Shown piece after piece: positions 1 to 12,900 of a stretch of 64,000 nt of DNA. Both the position numbers and the translations under genes were made by a program. The notes under the pieces are model-generated. The model ran no database searches. It was not told the origin of the DNA and saw only the letters and a list, made by a program, of their open reading frames with translations. The stretch lies in contig NC_044277.2 in NCBI RefSeq assembly GCF_004027225.2, positions 101,921,725-101,985,724 on the forward strand, given 5' to 3'. Source of the stretch: Strigops habroptila. Its lineage: Eukaryota; Chordata; Aves; Psittaciformes; Psittacidae. Within the stretch, counting starts at the first letter, position 1; every line of letters begins with the position of its first letter.

Positions 1-1185
1 TTTGGGATGAGGGTGGTTGCAGTTGGAAAATGGTTGGATTGTTGCATCCCAGAGAGGAGAATGAACAGGGGGAAAGGATGGGAGCTGGGGGAGGCCTGCG
101 GTGACTGTGTGGCTCCGGGCTGTGGTGGTTTGAGCTGTGGCATGGGCTGGTGGTGGGCGCGATTGGCTTTTACACACCCATCATCAGTGTTTCATGAAAA
201 TTGAGAGGTTTTTGCGGGCTTGGGCCATGCAGGGCTTGGTCGCACCACGAGATGGTGCAGCTGTGCAGCGTTGGCTGTTAAAGGCGCCGTAAGGGAGATT
301 TAAAAGACATTATCTCAAGTAAAAGTATCACCACAGCTTTGGGTTCTGAATCTCCTGCCAGGGTTTCACTCCACAGGCCCACAGATAGCATCTTCCTTCA
401 GTTAAAAATCTCCCTTAGTATTTCAGAGGCAATTTCTTCATTTGCCCAATGAATGCTGAGTTTCCTTTGCAAAAGGAACTGGTGGCTCCACAACTGAATA
501 CAGGGCATGTAAGTATTCATGGTAATTTTAACCACTTATAATTTCTTTTTCTTCATGAAAATGCAGAAACATGATCAACACAGGAAAAATAAAGAGGGAA
601 ATTAGTATTTCTTAAATAGCTGAATTCAAAAATACATCCTTACACCTTCCCTAGTGTGTATGGTAAACCTTTCTTCCCCTGGAAGCTTTGCTGCTAACCT
701 TTTTCTTTCTCTTTAAAGTGACATCATTTGAAATTAGGATTTGGCTGAAGCACATCATGAGGACTGCGGACAAATGTTAAGTCTCCAGGAGGGGGAGGAA
801 AAACAAGAAGGAAGAAATCTGGTGCCAAGCTGGCAGGTGTATAACAAGGCATCACTCCTGCGCCTGTTCCGCTTCCCTGCCGACCCACGTGCGCTGAGCC
901 GTGCCGAGACTTGAGCCAGCACATGGGAGTGAAGGGAGACAGCAGCCGGGCACCCAGGGCTTGAGGCCAAGCCAGAAGGGCTGCATCTGCCAGGGGATGT
1001 ACCACCCTTGCGGGGCTGGATCTCCCCGTCCAATAGTGCATCGACTGGTTTTACATGCCCAAATGCTCTTATTTGCTGCAAAAAGGTATTTGCAACTTGT
1101 AAGCCCTCCCTTGCAGCCCATCTCTGTGGCTTTCTGCTCTCATTGCAATTCCAGTTGATGATCCTTCCCACCTGGAAGAACTTGC
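1..1185. other. Intergenic or 5' intronic DNA, no gene seen
   Basis: I see no coding exon, RNA gene or clear repeat here. Short open frames exist on both strands, but they lack recognisable domains and have no supporting splice sites. The first 300 bases are rather G-rich; the remainder is mixed AT-rich DNA. It could be flank of VILL or of an unseen upstream gene. Confidence 0.5.
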
Positions 1186-1529
1186 CCCACAAGGAAAGAC
1201 TGAAGGAGTTGGGTCTCTTCTGCCTGGACATTCCAGTACTTAAAATGCGGCTACAAAGAGTACAGAGGCTCTCCCTTCAGAAGGATTTATGGAGAAGATG
1301 TGGCAGTGGCTACAAGTTGCGCTGGGAGAGGCTTTATCTTGAAATAAGAGAGAATAGTCAATTACAGGAATAGCCTTCCCAGGGACATGGTGGAGTCTCC
1401 ATCAGTGAAGGTTTTCAAGATGTGACTGGACAGGGTGCTAGATAACCTCATCCAGGCTTCCCTTCCCACAAAAGATTGGACCAGATGTAAGGTCTCTTCC
1501 AACCTTGCCTGTTCTTTGACTCTACAATT
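1186..1529 (+). mobile_element. CR1 LINE 3'-end fragment
   Basis: The segment follows the known CR1 3' layout in order: a 'gactgaaggagttgggtctc' block, an 'agtacttaaaatg.ggctac' block, a 'gggagaggctt' block, then 'gggacatggtggagtctcc' and a terminal 'agattggaccagatg' to 'tcttccaacc' block. It is 5' truncated and diverged, as most CR1 copies are. Assignment rests on remembered CR1 consensus features, so the edges are approximate. Confidence 0.85.
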
Positions 1530-1892
1530 CCCATGTGTCTTCTTCCACCTTCTGGCAAGTTGTCCCCAGGAATGGGGTGTCCACCTGTCCTGGTGAGAGA
1601 GAAGGGCTCTGCATCTCCAACAGCCAATGAGGATTCATCCAGTCAGGGTATCCCCACCAGCTCTGCTACAAACCCTCCAGCTTACCTTGGACACGCTATT
1701 TGCTCAGTTGTTTCCCCCTCTTTTGCCCCTTCTTTTAGATGACTGAACAGATTTCCCCAAGTCTTAGTTGTTTTATTTCTCCAAGTGCGCAAAACATCTG
1801 GGTTAGCCTGGAGATCACACTAAACCCCTTGCAACATTCATTAATTCTGGGGAGTGAAATCGCTCTTCTCATTCAGAAGTGTTCAGAAACTG

Positions 1893-2006
1893 TGTAGATG
1901 AGGCCCTCAGTGACATGGTTTAGTGGTGGCCTTGGCAATGCTGGGGTAATGAGTGGACTTGAGGATCTTAAAGGTCTTTTCCAACCTAGTTGATTCTATG
2001 ATTCAG
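1893..2006 (+). mobile_element. CR1 LINE 3'-end fragment
   Basis: A short CR1 tail: 'tgacatggtttagtggtgg', 'cttggcaatgctggg', 'ggacttgaggatcttaaagg', 'cttttccaacct', ending in the typical 'gattctatgattc' 3' terminus. It is severely 5' truncated and in + orientation. It lies about 360 bp downstream of another CR1 fragment. The intervening 1530-1892 stretch holds nothing I recognise. Confidence 0.85.
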
Positions 2007-3189
2007 TCACAATATTTTTATCTTGCACATATTGCCATCTGAGTAGAGAAACAGAGTTACTAGAAGGGAAGTTGTGTGCTCACCAATGAGACAACATGGG
2101 GACAAGAGATGCTCATGGGTGTTTTCAGATGCATATGGGAGAAGCAAACCCCATCTGGCATCACCAGGGAACATGATGCATCACGGGGGGAACCACTTGT
2201 GTTTAAGTTGAAGGTTCATTTATCTTCTTACAACCGTCCACATTTTTTTACAAGATGCAGCTCCAGCCTCAAATCAGTGTGTTTATTAATATAAGCTGCC
2301 CTTGCAAAGAGTGAAAAAGGTCATTCTTGTGGATTTAACTAAGAGGGGGAGGCTGCCTTGAAAGTGAAATCCCAGGCTGGGATCCATACCTGGGCCAAAT
2401 TCCTGGCTTTTCTGGGTGACAGCTTTGCCCATCATGGGCAGCCTCCGGCCACATGGGCCCTGGGGGTGTTGGAGCTACTGCAAGTAATGCCTGTGTCTCT
2501 GTCTGCAAAATGAAGATGTTCTCTGTGCTCCAAAAATCAGATTATCTGTGAATACATATTCCTCATGAGATGTAGAATAAAGGTGCAACTCGATTAATGT
2601 AACCCAGCCAACACGGAGAATTTAAATTAAAAGGAGAAAAATTCCTTGAGAGGAATCTCCCAGCCTTTACAGTGATATATTGTGTGCCAGGGAAAAGGTC
2701 AGGCTCCAGTTAATGACTTGATGTTAAATGTGTCTTTGATCTCTCCAAGATCCTGTTTCTCCTTGAATTGTTTCCATAGCTTGGATGCTCTTGGGGCGTA
2801 GCTGCTTCTCACCTTCTCTCTGATGGAAAGGAAGAAAATTGTCTGAGTTGCGATCCTCCAAGGGGTAAGAAAATCCACAAATAATATGTTTTCTTATATC
2901 TTCTGTAAAGGCTGCAGCCTTGTCTTATTTGATTCCATATCATCCTGGTTCTCCTGAAAATCCATGTTGTAGGAGCTGGAGGATAAATGCTTTTCATCTG
3001 CCTGCGGTGAGTCAGCTACAGGCAGCAAAGGGAACCAGTTTTTCTGGCTGCTTTACATTTTCTAAGTTTCAACTTCATAGAAAATCATGTTGTTCTTTTA
3101 ACTTCTTCATCACCAGGTTGTCAGCTCTGGTGCATTCTTGCTATGTTTTATTAAATACTGGTTTTGACAGGCTGGATTGCACAAGCACT
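2007..3189. other. Unannotated DNA
   Basis: No gene, RNA or repeat could be recognised. Open frames in this stretch are short, overlap each other on both strands and carry no domain. Confidence 0.4.
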
Positions 3190-3262
3190 GGTTTTCACAG
3201 TGTAGTTGGGGTTGGAAGGCACCTCTGGAGATCATCTAGTCCAACCTCCTCCCATTTCGTAT
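3190..3262 (-). mobile_element. CR1 LINE 3'-end fragment, antisense
   Basis: The + strand reads 'gttggggttggaaggcacct' followed by 'ctggagatcatctagtccaa', the reverse complement of the CR1 3' tail ('ttggactagatgatct' then 'ccttccaacc'). Only about 70 bp remain. Identification is by this diagnostic block alone. Confidence 0.8.
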
Positions 3263-6200
3263 GCTCTCACACATTTTTAGGTATCTCATCAGCAAAATGG
3301 GTATCAGCTCCATCCTGGAGTCAGAAGCGTTGAAGCAGAGCTACTAATCAGTCATAATAGTGGGTTCCCTTCCCTAATAACTTTTTCAGCTTTAGAACAA
3401 ATACCCCCTTAGAACTATTCCATGATATTAGTTAAGCAGAAATTGGATCATTATGAAACTCCATAATTCAAGAGAATGGCAGCTCATCCTCCATCAAGAT
3501 GAGCAGTTTGATTAATGTACAGAAGAGCTCCAGCAAATGAAGTGGTTAAGGAGCTGAGGAAACTTAACCCAGAGGGAAGTGAAACACAAGTTAGCTGCTG
3601 AGATGGTTGGTGGGGCAAGAAATCAAAGTTGTTTCTAGGTCTCTGCGTTCAGGGCAGAAGAAAGCTGTTACCATTTCATGTTCCTCAGTGCCATTAAGGG
3701 GCAATACACCCATTTTACAGATGGGAAGAGGGGAGACCATCCCAGATCATGTAGGCAACCTGTGGCACAGCTTGAACATGGGCCCTGCGTCCCCTATGTC
3801 CCAATCCATGGTCCACAGTGTAGCCTCCCCAAGTATCTTGTGAGTCCACACACTCACTACCCAGGTACAGCTGCACAGGCTATGGATTATGAGATAGTGT
3901 CAGTCTTTACTGGATTGAGGCATGTTTGATTTACTGGTCCATACAGGCTTGCAGCCCAAACCACCAGGCAGTCCTTCATGTTCATAGGAGAGCATCACCC
4001 TTTCAGCTCTGTGGCACTCCTCCAGCCACAGATGTTTGCTGTGGTATGGGGCCAGGCTGGCTACAAGAAACCTCATCCATTGCAGTGGTCTATGCCTTTG
4101 TAAAGCTGAAGGATTGAAGAGAGAAAAGTATTCTTAAAAGGCTAATCTTGCTTGTGCCTCTATATCCCATCATCACATCAGCTTTGGTTTGGATCTGGGT
4201 CACCCAGGCTGTGTTCACATAACAGCCAAGTGCTAGAACAGCGTGGGTTCACTGATCAAATAAATTCTTTGCACCGTAGTACAAAACCACAAACCATCTC
4301 CTGTCTCTGCTTCCCCACAGGTATCAGCTCCCAGCACAGCACAACACCTCGAGGTGGCCCATCCACAAACTTCCCATCTCTTGCCTCATGGCAGGGGCTT
4401 GCTCTTGATGTACTATTTTCAGCAGAAGCTGGAAATTTGAAACAGCAGCACAATGTCTGGAGCAAACCTGGGATGTGATTAAGCCTCAGCTGTAGCCTAT
4501 AAAATAATCTTGATGCAATATCATCTAACAAATGCTAACAAGGACTAACTATGTGAGTCCCAGTGGGTCATTTTGATGGAGAGGGGGATGTGTGATTGCT
4601 CCCAAGGATTTCCAGCTTCAGTCTGGGATGTCAAAGTTCTCACTGTAAGAGAAGAGATCCCACTTGCCATGGCACGCTGAGAGAACCCTGCCAGGGAAGG
4701 TGTGATATGGAGCAGGATTTTCTGTTCTGTGGCATCCCACTGCTCCACTCCATGCTTTGGAAAGCTGGTTCTCCTGTAATGACAGCGATTAGAGCCTTGT
4801 GAAACTGCTCTGAGTGGCTTGTTTTAAATGCCAATCTTTTATCAAAACAAACCATGAAGTTGTCAATTCCTATGGACTTTCTGCTCATCTCTCCTGTTTT
4901 ATGAAAAACAGCCACATTTTTAATAGCATTTTCAAAGTTCAAAACAGTTCTGTGTTTATTATTTCCCATTTCTTCCTTAAATGAGCAGCAACTATAGCCT
5001 AATTACTTTTATTTGCTAACAGCCCTAAGAGCTGGTCTAAGGGCTGTTATAAATAACTGCACTGCTGTTCTGAAAGAAACACAGATATGGGAAAACAAAG
5101 GCTGCTGCAGTACCAAACAGAGCAACCTCTGTTTGGCCTCTGAACACTCAGTTTTAACTTGCAGCTAGCCTAAACCACTATTCGAGGAAAAGAACTGGAG
5201 GAAGAGATGCTGATTTCTAAATGATCCCAATCCAAGTCTTAAATTGCATGAAGGCATGGTCCTGCTTTCCTGAACGTCTGTTCAGAGCTTAATCCTGATG
5301 CTCTGTTTAAAATTGCACAGTGGCAAGGTAGGAGGGAAGAATGACTTTATTAGGTAAGGGTGGGCGGGAGGATGGGAAGCACAAGCTGTCAGGTACCAAA
5401 GCTGCCTTGAGATCCAAAACAGAGGCAGCAACTTCAGCTGCCCGAGTTGGAAAACATTCAACATCGGCAAAACAACATCAGATGCCTTTTGTTGGGAAAA
5501 TCAGTCTTGGGAGAAGTCTCCCTCATCACAGGTCAGCCCAAGTCATTAGATCCCAATGGCGAGAAAGTAATATCCTCTTGAGGTCGGTGTTTTCCCTGCT
5601 ATTACCTGCTCCAGGCAATGTTTGTCTCCATTTGTTGCCTGTGCAGAGGTATGTAACCTAGCTTTGCTCATCCTTCGGCTCCCCCAGCCTGATCCAGAGC
5701 GCATTGCTTACAGGAAATTTGAGCAAAAATTCCTTTAGTTATACCTAAAGCCCCATGGAAAGACCTAAACCCTCCTGTCTCAAAGGCATCTACTTAAGCT
5801 CGGTGGGGCTTTCCAAAGATCACTTCTTAATGTGTTTTCCCCCAGGGAGAACCCTTTCCTGCATGGTTTTCGTTACTGCCTTGAGCAAATTGAATTATCA
5901 TGATAGAGAAAGATAAAAGAGGAGCAACAATGTAAACACTGCTGTTGTTTTAGGGAAGCACCATGCAAAATCATGTTGTTGTCAGTGGGGCTGTGGATGG
6001 AGTCGCAGCTGACTGATGGTCTCCCAGCCAAACCAGGGAAGCAGTGCAGGTGATGGGTCTCTGAAGCCATGGAGAAGCAATCTGCACTTCAAACACCATG
6101 AGGAGTAGAGGTGAGTTTTCCCCGTGAGGATTAAAACTGGAGATGTGAGCAGGCAGATTTCCCTGTGTGATAATCCAAGCAGATCGAATATATGAATAGA

Positions 6201-6700
6201 GACAAGAAGCCGTGCTGCAGGAAGAGAGTGGGGAGATGTGGTGGCTGACAAGGTCTGGATTACTTACGCCATGCTTCAGAAGGAAAAACAACCAGAAGTT
6301 TAAAAAAACAAACCATTGCCAATAAGAAAATACCATCTCATTCGAGGAATATATTCAAATGGGAAGTTATGTAAAATCTAGGAGATACTGCTGCTGCTGC
6401 TCTTCTGGATGCCAGAGAGACTTTGTTTGGAGCTATGGTCAGTGCCAGTGTGCTCCAGGGCAGAAATTACAGATAAGGTGGACTGGGAACGCCACAGAAA
6501 TGAGAGTATGGAAAGCATGGCCTGCAGGAAAGCAGCTTGCAGAGAGGTTATTCTAGAAGAGAGAAGGTTATTGTCAGGATAAACACTTGGTTTCCAGCAA
6601 GATGTCAGATTTGTGTCATGTCTAGAAGACAGCTCTATTTTCAACAAAAAAAGATTTCAGCAATGTATTAGGACTTCCATACACTTACGTCCTACCTATA
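3263..6700. other. Unannotated DNA
   Basis: Nothing I can support as a gene or RNA. Several 60-120 codon open frames occur on both strands, but none resembles a known domain or forms a plausible exon. The stretch is moderately AT-rich. Confidence 0.4.
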
Positions 6701-6757
6701 AGGGCACATGATGCAGTTGGATGAAATGATTATTGTAGGTCTTTTCCAACTGAAATA
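6701..6757 (+). mobile_element. CR1 LINE 3' tail fragment
   Basis: The sequence 'gttggatgaaatgattattg' followed by 'taggtcttttccaactgaaa' matches the terminal block of CR1-type elements. Only about 55 bp survive. It is immediately followed by a long pyrimidine tract rather than the usual short ATTCTATG-type repeats, so that tract may derive from the element's tail or from a pre-existing site. Confidence 0.65.
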
Positions 6758-6904
6758 TTTCCTTTTTCCTTTTCCCTTTTTTCTGTTTTTCCCTTTCTCT
6801 CTTTTTTCCCTTTTCCCTTTTTTTTTCTTTTCCTTTTTTTTCTTTTTCCCTTCTTTTCCCTTTTCTCTTTTTCTTTTTTTCCCTTTTTTCCTTTTCCCTT
6901 CTCT
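6758..6904 (+). repeat. 147-bp homopyrimidine tract
   Basis: An almost uninterrupted run of C and T on the + strand, with a single G near 6784, composed mainly of CCCTTTT-like units of variable length. Such tracts can adopt triplex (H-DNA) structure when mirror-symmetric. On the - strand it yields a spurious Lys/Glu-rich open frame. It directly abuts a CR1 tail. Confidence 0.95.
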
Positions 6905-9900
6905 AACATGAATGCTGAGGCAGGATACCTGGAGCAGCTGTGAACTCCCTTTAGTGGAGGTATTGAACAACAAATCCAGCTGCTGGACTCTGCCAGTGCA
7001 TGAGTCTGCAGACTCCAAATGTGGCCAGGCATGTGTGGCCTCTTCAGGATCCTTCACACTTCACAATTCCCTGTGTAAGTGGGAACATGCCTCATCTACA
7101 CAGAGCACACACCCTGCCACCATCACCGTACTGCAGGTGATGCTTCTTTCCCTGGACCACTCCAGCATCTCTGGACAACAAGGCACCATGCATTTCTGTA
7201 GGTACATATCTGCAGCTGGGATTTTCTAGCATGAATGTATCTGGACTCATCTTCAAAAGCAAGTGTTCTGAAAGCTCCCAGTGGGCCAGGAAGGATGCTT
7301 ATCTGCTGCTGATGTGCTTTCAGGGTAAAGCACCCCAGCAAAGCAATGTTAGAGGAGCCTTTGGGAAATGTAATCCAGCTGGGAAGGCTGGTTTAGGAGA
7401 GGAGAAAGGGGATGTAAGGAAATAGCTTCAAGCCTGCATCATCGGAGATTTTAAGTGTTTTGGAGTTTGGCTGAGAGCCGGGGTGTGGGTTTTTATTGAA
7501 TAATCACCACTTTTTGGGTAAAGTGAAAAATGTGCTTAAGAAACCTCTAATTCGTCAGTTGTTCATGCAAAAAACCAGCTCTGGACCATGCGCTTCTTAT
7601 GTGCAAAGCACAGTCCTTTTAAAATGACAGGTCCTTTTGCTCCCTGGGCAGCTTATCAGAGCAGCAATCCCCATGCTGCATGCAGCCTGTCATGGAGGAA
7701 GCAAAGACTGCAGCTGCCAGGACCAGAGAGATGTGCAAACATGCACATTGCTCCGTGCTAACTGCTCTCCTTCAGCTTTACTCTGAAGCTGCGTCAACTG
7801 CCAGAAACTTGGAAACCAGTTCATCCTGTTCAAATCCCCTCCCTCCACCAGTGCATTAGAGATGGCTTTTCCCTTGTGTGACTGGAAAATGATTCATCCG
7901 CCAGCCCAGGAATGCAACCCTGGAGGCATCGTTTGCAGCCCTCTCCCAAAACGCTCTTCTGGAGCTGGATTTCTGTGTGGAAGGAATGTGGTCTGGAAAA
8001 GTCCTCCCAGTAAATCTTTGAGCAAAGAGGAGTTGAATCCTGGTCTCATCCAGGATCTCCTTGTCTGGGAGAGAAAATATCCTAAAACCAAAAGTGGATG
8101 CAGCAGACCTGCCCCTTCCTCCTCCCGAAGCTGGTGAGCCTCGGTATCACTCTCCTCCTCCTCCCTGTTTGCAAAGGGAGCAATGCTCCTGACTCCAGTT
8201 GTGGCACAACCCGTGCAAACACAGCCAGAAATCCCATGTGTGAGTGCACATTGGTGCCATCATGTGCGATGCAATGTCTCTGGCATCTCACTATTGTCTG
8301 TGCCCAAGTAGTTTTGGTAACAAGTGAAATTGCTCGTTGCATTGTGCGAATGCCTGCAGATAGAGCTGGTGTCCATTCACTCTGTTGGATAATATGTTTA
8401 ATCCAAATAAACCAAGCCCTGGGCATAAGAGAGGCTTTCCCTTCGTGCCAAAAATTGCTAAGATAATACTACCGTTTGCAGGATGAGCTCTTTATGTGAG
8501 TGCTGCTGTTCAGAAAAGCCAGGAAAACAAAAGGAGGAGAAACACAAAACTGTCCAAATTCTGTTGGGGAGCGGCACAAGGGTGCCCCAAGCATGACCTC
8601 TCACTGGTATTAGGAAGAGTCCCGTCCCATACAGAAGTAATGCGGGTTTCTTGTTTACTGTCCAAACATGGTAACCAGAACTCCCTGGGAAAAAGCTCCT
8701 GGCTCACGTGAGCTTCTCCCTGGTGCCATTGCTCTGGCTGGTGCTGTGTTTGCACAGATGAACCACCAAAAGGTTCTCAGGAGCAACTGGGTGTATCAGC
8801 CTTGGGGCAGGTTTTTCATGAAAATGAGAGAGGTTTAGGGAGCATCACGGTTCCCCACCAGCCTCACATGCAGAGATTGATGGTGGCTGGGAGACATCAT
8901 TTCTTACTGGCACCCAAGTTTGTAGCCAGCTTTTTATCTCCAAATGCAATACAGTAGGATGTATGGCTCACTGGGTAGTACAGGGAATACAAGAGCCTTG
9001 GGTTGCAGCTTTTGCTTTGACTTTGTGAAGATCATTTCTGATAAGGCACCTTATCTCTCTAGACTGTGATGTTGCCTGAATCATGGTGGCTGTGTGAATT
9101 CTTCAATCACTGAAAAGCTGTAATAATATAAATCAAGTTGTTTCCTTCAAATAGCCCTTCATCTTCATTTTTGAAAAGTTCTGTGGGTCCTAGTTAATCC
9201 ATTCATCATGTGGTCTCCTACTTGTGATCCTTGGGCTGGTCTGGCAAGGATTAGGTGGAGATGATGTGCAGAAGGCCATAGGCCACATGAGGAAGTGCAT
9301 ACAGCACCCAGCAAAGTGCCAGATCTTCTTTCATCAGCTGAACCAAGGCTGTGATGAGTATCGGAGCTCCTTCCAGCAGCATGACATGACCATCATCTGA
9401 TGTATGGGGGTAATGGACCAAGCACACACGTCAGGAGTAGACGGTGCTCTGGGCCCTTTGGGGACCGCGGAATACAGGGAGGGACAACATGTAGCAGGGT
9501 AACAGTCTCTTAGTCTTTAGGGTGATTGATTTTTCTTGCTGCTTCCTGGTTGGCACAGGCAGGGCTGCATTCCTACAAACAATAGCTCGCTGGCTGGCTG
9601 GCTGGCCCCAGCACCGGCTACCTGCTGTACCCTGAGCCCTGTAAGCATGCCTGCAGGTCCCCAGGCCCAGCAGCTTGCACGATTTGTTCTCACACCCCTT
9701 CACCTCCTAAGATTCAAATACGTTAGCTCTGTTGAGCAGATGTAAACAACAGGAGACAGTAAACCCAACTCAGTTACCAGACTACCTGTCCTGGGGAAAT
9801 CTTTTCTCTGTCTTGGTCAAAGACTTGGGGAACAAACTCAAAAGTCCCTGAGGAAAATCAAAATCTCCCAGGGCACAGTTCTCATCTGACACGGTATATG

Positions 9901-12900
9901 GATGCCGCCTACACTCTCCATATCTGGGTACCACATGTCTGCGCAGTTCTATAACACTAGTTTTGTGGGTGAGGCTGGTATGCTTTGGCAGCAGGCCTTC
10001 AGGATTTTATCCCCAGCCCTTAGCAGAGAGTGAGTTTCTGTAGTCATACATGCAGCTGGTCACTGAAATGAGATGGGTTAAAAATTAAGTTTGCAAGGGA
10101 GAGAGGAATTATTCTGTGGGCACTCAGGTATGGTCACCAGCATGAGCTATCGGGTTTCCCACAGTTGTGAATACTGCTGGTCTGCCTGAATGCTGAAAAA
10201 CAAACAGTGAGGGCGAGAGCTCCAGCAGCGTTGGCCAGTAAAGCCAGTGTACTCCTCAGCTACAGCTTTCAGCATCCAGTGAACCTAACCCACATTAAAA
10301 CCATTAGGACTCATTGGCTTCACTGAGTGCTAAAGGACCAGCCTTGTACCCCACAGGAGAGAAACCCAGGTCACGTCTCCTGCAGGGTTGGAGTGAGCTG
10401 TTGGGGACCCAAGTCGACTTTCTGTTCTTGCTTGGACTTCCCAAGCAATCCTGTCCAAAAGGCATAAATAACCTCTGCTGGCTTCAGCTCCCAGTGAGAA
10501 CAAAACATTAATTCCTCATCTGACTTGGCGGTGTGATTCCCATGAAAGGACAGTGCTAAGGAGCCTGGGCCTGGCACCACCATGGCATGAGTGAGTTACC
10601 CCTCCAGTGCCCAAGGGCTGCCGTGGGATAACCTTTGCCAGGCTCACACACCCATTAACCAGTGCCGGTGCGGCTGAGCCTCCCCTGCCTGGGCAGCCTT
10701 TGCTGCAAAATGCCTCCTTTCTGCTAGATTCAGCTGACGCTGGAAATAGCAGAGGCTCTGCTTGATGACCCTGACCAAAGCGTGCTGGAATTTGCTGGGT
10801 TTCATACGGTTTTCATTAGAGCTGGGAGAGAGCCCCTGAGGTTTTGTGAAACTCCTAAACCATCCATCCATACAGGAATTTGCAAAACCACTCCGTCTAT
10901 GGGGATGTTTGGTTTTACCGATCCTCTGCTTTTTATCTTCCTCTCCTATTTCAAGGTAGACATGCTGTTCTACCTAGGGGAAACATCTGCTCCATACTAT
11001 GGCTGAGGACTGAGGACAGGGTGGTGACAGGATGCTCAGGAGGATGTTGGTTTTCATTACCAAGTTTCCAGGCTGGTCGTTTGGGAGATCTGGGTTTGTT
11101 CTTGTCTTTACTACTTTTCTGCAGTGATACTGCTTGGGAATCCTTATCCACCTGTATCCTGTGCTCCCTCCCTGGTATTATCCCCGTAACAGCAGGTGAT
11201 AATCCCTGCTACTGTTTTAAGGCAGACGTGAGATGGGTAAGCATCTCAGTGCCAGGCTCCCACAATGCCTCACCCTGGGATTAAGTCTGTAATTCATCTG
11301 CATTTGCTTTGAGAATGGCTGAATCAGGATTTAAGATCTCTAGAAGACTGTAATTTAATAACAATAATCAGCAGACGATGGTCCAGATCCTCAGCTCAGC
11401 TGGTTGTGGCTTATGTGAAAATGAGAAAACCACTCAGGAACAGGGACACAATAGTTTTGTTTTCCCAACACATCATTCCCCCATCGTTAGACTTTGTGAA
11501 GTCCACCACGTTGCCTTGAAGCTTACCCCTTTAGACTCTCCAACTCTTTACCTAAAGGGCCAGCTCCTGCTGAGTCTTCATTGCCACCAAGTACTTCCCT
11601 AAAGCTTTTTGGCATTCTGGAAAAACAGGCTAATTTTCTGAAGTAGTAGCAAATCTGAGCTTTAATAGCACAAACCTCATTCATCCTAGCAGACAGTAAC
11701 CTGAAGAACATCAGGTTCCACAAATTCCAGCATCAGCATTAGTAGCTTTTGACGGTGACCTTGGGGTGATGGGTCTGGGGGGCTCAGGTCCTTCTGGAAG
11801 TTTCCTCAGATAGAACAATGCTCTGAATAGATCCAGATCTAAACTGGGGCCCCTGCGCTGCATTCCTGCCCTGGCTGGAAGGCAGCCAGGGCTGCTGTTT
11901 GCCCGTGCCACGTCATGGTCCCACCTCGGCTATTCTGTTTGCTCAGTGCACCTGCTAATTCTTGGTAGTGGCAGGCGAGAGCAAGCGGAGAGAGGTGCAG
12001 GGAAACCCACGCCCGCAGTGCACACAGGCACATCCGGGCACCCCAGGGATTGCCATCTCCCCCTGTGTCCAGGGATGCTGCTGGTTACCCTCCTAAAGGT
12101 GACAGTAGCTCTCTTGCTGCAAGGCAGGAGTTGTTCACTGGTGAGACTCTGGAAGAGACACCCTCCATGTTTCTCTCTGCATTTCCCCAGATGTCATTCT
12201 GGAAAGGAAAACATGCTGCAGAATATCATTCTGTAAAGCCTTCAGCAGAAGCCAGAGCTCATGCAGGAAGACCAAGCGGGGCCTGGCATGATATGAATGT
12301 TTCCATCACTTGTGTTGTCTCCCATCATTACTGTCAGTTATATTCACTGAGGTATTTCTTCTTGCTAGTAGAGACTTAAGAGTTGTGCCTCCCACCTTCA
12401 AGGACGCTTATAGACATTTTAGGATGTAGAAGAGAGGTGCAAGGCTGACCAGAAGCCCTGGAAGACCTCGCTGTCATGCTGCAAGACATCATCATCTCTG
12501 ACCCTCTCCTTTTCTTTTGCTGGGGTACTTTTTCACATGAGCCCTATATCCCCAATTCACAGCCCAGCACAGCTGGCTTAAAATGGGTTTTGCACTAAGA
12601 TTGACAAGCAATAATTTGGAGCAACAGCTACAGGTTTCTTCTGCCTCAATGTGGTAAACTCCTGTGCCAGAAAGGCTGCTCCTGTCTTAACCTGCTGCAA
12701 GCTGCTGGCTCCAGGAAGGCAAACTGCACCTCTAGAGCTCTCGTCAAAACTTGAAGTTAGTATTTACCCATGCGTCATGGCTTGCCAAGGTCCCTCCTTT
12801 CTTCTGAATTCAGAGGAAACAATTTGGCCCATGCTCCACAGGATCTCCATGAACAGCTGTGCTCCCAAGAGCTGTGCTAAAAGGGATCCTTTGCAGGATC

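Noticed and set aside
6692-7057. Lys/Glu-rich minus-strand frame
   Set aside because: Its composition comes from reading the pyrimidine tract on the opposite strand.
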